A stretch of 64,000 bases of DNA from positions 101,413 to 165,412 of the forward strand of contig NZ_WHUF01000011.1 in the NCBI RefSeq assembly GCF_009380165.1, read 5' to 3'. The stretch is from Rugamonas rivuli. Its GTDB lineage: Bacteria > Pseudomonadota > Gammaproteobacteria > Burkholderiales > Burkholderiaceae_D. Below are positions 61,183 through 64,000 of this stretch, one piece after another (position 1 is the stretch's first letter; each line of letters starts with the position of its first letter). The position numbers were made by a program, and so were the translations under genes. The notes beneath the pieces are model-generated. The model worked only from the letters and a program-made list of their open reading frames with translations. It was not told the origin of the DNA and made no database searches.

Positions 61183-61907
61183 GGCTGCGGCTCCACGGTG
61201 ACGGTGCCGGCCAGCACGTAGCCGCCGTTGCGCACGGTCTTGATGATTTGCGGCAGGCGCGCGTCCTCGCCCAGCTTCTGGCGCAGGCGGCTGATCTGGA
61301 TGTCGATCGAGCGGTCGAACGGGTCGGCGTCGCGGCCTTGCGTCAGGTTCAGCAGCTGGTCGCGGTTGAGCACGCGGTTCGGATGTTCGAGGAAGACCTT
61401 GAGCAGGCGGAACTCGGCGCCCGACAGCATGATGACGATGCCGTCCGGGTTGAGCAGGTGGCGCGCGGTCAGGTCCAGCGTCCAGCCGGAGAAGCGCATC
61501 TGCTGCGCCTTCTCGGCGCCGCTGCCGACCGGCATGGCGTTACTGCGGCGCAGTACACTGCGGATGCGCGCCAGCAGTTCGCGCGGCTCGAACGGTTTTG
61601 GCAGATAATCGTCGGCGCCCATTTCCAGGCCGAGGATGCGGTCCAGCGGTTCGTTGCGGGCGGTGAGCATGATGACCGGCAGCGTGGAGTGGGCGCGCAG
61701 CTTGCGGCACAGGGTCAGGCCGTCGTCGCCGGGCAGGTTGAGGTCGAGCACCACCAGGTCGGGGCGCGCTTCGTCGAGCTGCTTCCACATGGCGGTGCCG
61801 TCGGCGGCGCACAGGGCGCGGTAGCCGTTCGATTCGAGGTAGTCGGCCAGCAGGGTGCGGATTTCGCGATCGTCGTCTACGATCAAGATAGTTGATGTGG
61901 GTTCCAT
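61179..61907 (-). CDS. OmpR-family response regulator
   Basis: This 242-residue regulator has a receiver domain (LIVDDDREIRTLL acidic pocket, phosphoacceptor Asp55 in VVLDLNLPG, Thr/Lys switch in LTARNE and PKPF) and a winged-helix DNA-binding domain ending RDADPFDRSIDIQISRLRQK and TVRNGGYVLAG. Its kinase partner follows with a 4-bp overlap. It is transcribed away from a Spy-like gene, sharing a 196-bp space that holds TTGTATC repeats, a plausible target. Confidence 0.95.
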   Translation of the reverse strand: MEPTSTILIVDDDREIRTLLADYLESNGYRALCAADGTAMWKQLDEARPDLVVLDLNLPGDDGLTLCRKLRAHSTLPVIMLTARNEPLDRILGLEMGADDYLPKPFEPRELLARIRSVLRRSNAMPVGSGAEKAQQMRFSGWTLDLTARHLLNPDGIVIMLSGAEFRLLKVFLEHPNRVLNRDQLLNLTQGRDADPFDRSIDIQISRLRQKLGEDARLPQIIKTVRNGGYVLAGTVTVEPQP

Positions 61908-61950
61908 GTGCTAATTATCCCCAGTTAGCCGGTGCGTGACCAATCACCAA

Positions 61951-61997
61951 TTGTATCTTCTTGTATATCCCCCTAGGGACGAAACATCTGGATACAA
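61951..61997. promoter_or_regulatory. TTGTATC repeats between the regulator and Spy-like genes
   Basis: TTGTATCTTC and TTGTATATCC are 10-bp direct repeats at 61951-61970. An inverted copy, GATACAA, lies at 61991-61997. Direct repeats one helical turn apart are the usual binding form for OmpR/PhoB-type regulators. The remainder of the 61908-62103 gap holds GAGGA before the Spy-like ATG. Confidence 0.5.
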
Positions 61998-62103
61998 AAT
62001 CTGCGGCTGGCGAAACTTCGTGGCAACCTTGCGCTGCCAACATGGGTTCAAGCGCGGTGATCACGCATCGCGATACCTAACTTTCAATGATAGAGGAACG
62101 ACC

Positions 62104-62589
62104 ATGAACGTCTTACGCAAAAGCATATTGATCGGTTTTACCGTACTGGGCATGGCGGCCGCACAGGCGCAGGACATGACGCCTCCGGCCGGCCGTCACG
62201 GCGCGGTCGTCAACAGGGAGCAGATGCAGGCCAAGATGGAGGAAATGTTCGCCAAGCGCCAGGCCAAGCTGCATGATCTGCTGAAGCTGACGGCGCAGCA
62301 GGAATCGGCGTGGGCCAGCTACCAGGCGGCCATCAAGCCGGCCGCTGCCGGCGGCACGCTGCCGGACCGCGATGCCGTCGCCAAGATGTCGGCGCCCGAC
62401 CGCCTGGCCAAGATGATCGACCTGAGCAAACAGCGCCAGGTCAAGATGGAAGCGCACCTGACGGCGCTGACGGCCTTCTACAGCCAGCTGACGGCCGAGC
62501 AGAAAGCCATCTTCGACGACCACACCCGGGGCGGCGCGCACGGCGGCCATCCTGGCCATCGCGGCGGCTGGGGCGGCCACCAGGGCTGA
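62104..62589 (+). CDS. Spy/CpxP-family periplasmic protein
   Basis: This 161-residue exported protein has a signal peptide (KSILIGFTVLGMAAAQAQ). Two LTxxQ motifs (LTAQQ and LTAEQ) sit within a helical region, as in Spy and CpxP, ATP-independent periplasmic chaperones induced by envelope stress. The C-terminal tail is Gly/His-rich (HGGHPGHRGGWGGHQG) and may bind metal. GAGGAACGACC precedes the ATG at 62104; an in-frame extension upstream has no ribosome site. The stop is one base from the convergent dsbD stop. Confidence 0.88.
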   Translation: MNVLRKSILIGFTVLGMAAAQAQDMTPPAGRHGAVVNREQMQAKMEEMFAKRQAKLHDLLKLTAQQESAWASYQAAIKPAAAGGTLPDRDAVAKMSAPDRLAKMIDLSKQRQVKMEAHLTALTAFYSQLTAEQKAIFDDHTRGGAHGGHPGHRGGWGGHQG

Positions 62590-62590
62590 A

Positions 62591-63898
62591 TCAGTTCAGG
62601 CGCGACAGGGATGCGGTGAACTTGGCCGCATCCTGGAAGCCGATGACGCGGGCGCCGTCGATTTCCTTGCCCTGCTTGTCGAACAGGATGATGCCCGGCG
62701 GGCCGAACAGGCCGAAACGTTTCAGCATGGCTTTGTCGTCGGCATCGTTGGCGGTGACGTCGACCTGCAGCAGCACCGTGCGGGCCAGCCGCGTGCGTAC
62801 TTGCGGATCGACGAAGGTCAGCTTTTCCATTTCCTTGCAGGACACGCACCAGTCGGCGTAGAAGTCCAGCATGGCGGTCTTGCCGCCGGTCTGCGCCAGC
62901 GCGGCGTCGAGCTGCTGCACGGTCTTGACGCGCTGGAAGGCCAGCGGCGCTTCGTGCTTGCTGCTCAGGTGGGCAAGCGGCGCCAGCGGATCGCGGCCGC
63001 CGCTGACCACGCCCACCAGCTGCGTCAGGCCCAGCACCGCGAGGATGATGCCTTCCGCCCGCGCCACCCATCGGCCCGGGTTCAGCAGCAGATACATGCC
63101 GTAGCCGACCAGCAGCGCGGCCCAGCCCAGCATCTGCACGGCGGCCGGCAGCACCGGCGACACCAGCCACCAGCCCATCGCCAGCATCAGCACGCCGAAG
63201 AAGCGCTTGACCGCGTCCATCCACATGCCGGCCTTGGGCAGCAAGGCGCCGGCCGAGACGCCGACCAGCATCAGCGGCACGCTCATGCCGGCCGCCATGG
63301 CGAACAGCGCGGCGCCGCCGATGACGACGTCGCGGCTCTGGCTGATGTAGACCAGCGCGGCGGCCAGCGGCGCGGCCACGCAGGGGCCGACGATCAGCGC
63401 CGAAATCGCGCCCATGACGAACACGCCGGCCAGCTTGCCGGAAGATTGGCGGTTAGACACCGTGCTCAGTTTGGATTGCAGCGCGGCCGGCACCTGCAGT
63501 TCGTAGAAGCCGAACATCGACAGCGACAGCGCCGCCATCAGCACGCCGAAGCCGCCCAGCACCCACGGGTTTTGCAGCGCGGCGGCCAGGCCTTCGCCGG
63601 CCAGGCCTGCCGCCACGCCGAGGATGGTGTAGACGATGGCCATGCCGAGCGAATACGTGGCCGACAACAGCAGGCCGCGTCCACGGCTGCTGCGCTCGCC
63701 TTCGCCGACGATGATCGACGACAGGATGGGCACCATCGGCAGCACGCAGGGCGTGAACGACAGGCCCAGTCCCAGCAGGGCGAACAGCGGCAGGATCACC
63801 AGCAGCTTGCCGGACTTGAGCGCGGCGGCGAGGCGGCCGGCGTCGTCGGCCGGGGCTGCTGCTGCGGCAACCGGCGCGGCCAGCGGCGCCAGGACGGT
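62591..63898 (-). CDS. dsbD: DsbD thiol:disulfide interchange protein, 5'-truncated at a junction
   Basis: DsbD carries electrons from cytoplasmic thioredoxin to the periplasm. The membrane domain has its cysteine pair in FTPCVLPMVPI and VGPCVAAPLAA, with about eight helices, and the C-terminal thioredoxin domain has FYADWCVSCKEM. Before it the frame encodes a typical DsbD linker (PADDAGRLAAALKSGKLLVI). About 33 codons further upstream the homology ends at a junction near 63,900, and the frame stops at 63926. The N-terminal periplasmic domain and signal peptide are therefore absent. A GTG at 63799 is the only possible internal start; used alone it would give a CcdA-plus-thioredoxin protein. 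The gene is probably broken, or joined wrongly in the assembly. Confidence 0.82.
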   Translation of the reverse strand, partial: TVLAPLAAPVAAAAAPADDAGRLAAALKSGKLLVILPLFALLGLGLSFTPCVLPMVPILSSIIVGEGERSSRGRGLLLSATYSLGMAIVYTILGVAAGLAGEGLAAALQNPWVLGGFGVLMAALSLSMFGFYELQVPAALQSKLSTVSNRQSSGKLAGVFVMGAISALIVGPCVAAPLAAALVYISQSRDVVIGGAALFAMAAGMSVPLMLVGVSAGALLPKAGMWMDAVKRFFGVLMLAMGWWLVSPVLPAAVQMLGWAALLVGYGMYLLLNPGRWVARAEGIILAVLGLTQLVGVVSGGRDPLAPLAHLSSKHEAPLAFQRVKTVQQLDAALAQTGGKTAMLDFYADWCVSCKEMEKLTFVDPQVRTRLARTVLLQVDVTANDADDKAMLKRFGLFGPPGIILFDKQGKEIDGARVIGFQDAAKFTASLSRLN

Positions 63899-63905
63899 GG
63901 GTGTT
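63895..63905. other. novel joint: dsbD meets unrelated lower-G+C sequence
   Basis: Left of this point the minus strand encodes DsbD. To the right the plus strand carries an open frame with different codon use and 46 G or C in the last 100 bases. Neither frame makes sense across the point. It could be a recombination or insertion edge, or an assembly join. Confidence 0.6.
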
Positions 63906-64000
63906 CGATTATATCGATGCCAAAGTCAACGTGGCCAATTTCATTGTTAAAGAAGACAAGGATTTCTCGGAGCCTGCTCGAGGAATGGCCGAAATCGTCC
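63901..64000 (+). CDS. fragment of an unidentified protein (open at both ends)
   Basis: The plus strand encodes 33 residues, starting VFDYIDAKVNVANFIVKEDK and ending PARGMAEIV, running off the window. The composition looks like real protein (mixed charge, no simple repeats) and the codons are less G+C-rich than elsewhere. The frame is open upstream into dsbD antisense sequence without an ATG. A GTG at 63901 could be a start, but a truncated 5' end is as likely. I do not recognise the family. Confidence 0.35.
   Translation, partial: MFDYIDAKVNVANFIVKEDKDFSEPARGMAEIV

Overview
The window reads as a chromosomal stretch of a high-G+C betaproteobacterium, most likely in the Oxalobacteraceae (Massilia, Duganella or Janthinobacterium type). 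Three things point there: the codon use; the gene order lolB-ispE-tRNA-Gln-prs-rplY-pth and pilMNOPQ-aroK-aroB-dgt; and System II (ResB/CcsB) cytochrome c maturation beside a cytochrome c4. This placement is inferred from content and order, because no rRNA is present. I see no prophage, CRISPR array, complete insertion sequence or origin.

Layout. Bases 1-6.1 kb hold a DUF2339/DUF3999 envelope pair (the first is cut by the window edge) facing an exported M20 amidohydrolase. Bases 6.1-12.2 kb, minus strand, run TPR lipoprotein, lolB, ispE, tRNA-Gln(TTG), prs, rplY, pth. Bases 12.3-16.2 kb, plus strand, are mutM, a dynamin-like GTPase and mutY, so two 8-oxoguanine repair glycosylases flank a GTPase. 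A low-G+C gene with seven near-identical 60-bp repeats follows, on the opposite strand. Bases 16.9-27.1 kb, minus strand, are the type IV pilus assembly operon pilMNOPQ, an inserted Big-1 lipoprotein, a fused aroK-aroB gene and dgt. Bases 27.5-33.7 kb hold PBP1A, an acyltransferase/SGNH protein, cyaY, lptM and lysA. A probably acquired Rpn-family nuclease gene follows. Bases 34.8-40.6 kb, minus strand, are msrPQ, ccsB/resB and cytochrome c4. Divergent from these are engB and hemB.

Bases 42.5-52.2 kb form a continuous minus-strand export locus of six genes: an ABC ATPase, an ABC-2 permease fused to an M1 aminopeptidase, a second ABC ATPase, a doubled HlyD adaptor, a lipoprotein adaptor and a MacB-like permease. 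A perfect 14-bp palindrome lies in the promoter region. A proline-rich membrane protein and a solitary FAD/NAD(P)-binding enzyme follow. Bases 55.4-62.6 kb form an envelope-stress-like module: an RND pump and its adaptor, a histidine kinase and OmpR-type regulator, and a divergent Spy/CpxP-like chaperone. The window ends with a dsbD gene that loses its 5' part at a junction near base 63,900. Beyond that point an unrelated, lower-G+C reading frame runs on the other strand.

Most genes are housekeeping or cell envelope genes and can be recognised with confidence. No complete new defence or mobile system is evident. The least explained items are the tandem-repeat coiled-coil protein, the dynamin-like GTPase between mutM and mutY, the DUF2339/DUF3999 pair, the doubled-adaptor ABC locus with its operator-like palindrome, the FAD/NAD(P) protein and the junction at 63.9 kb.
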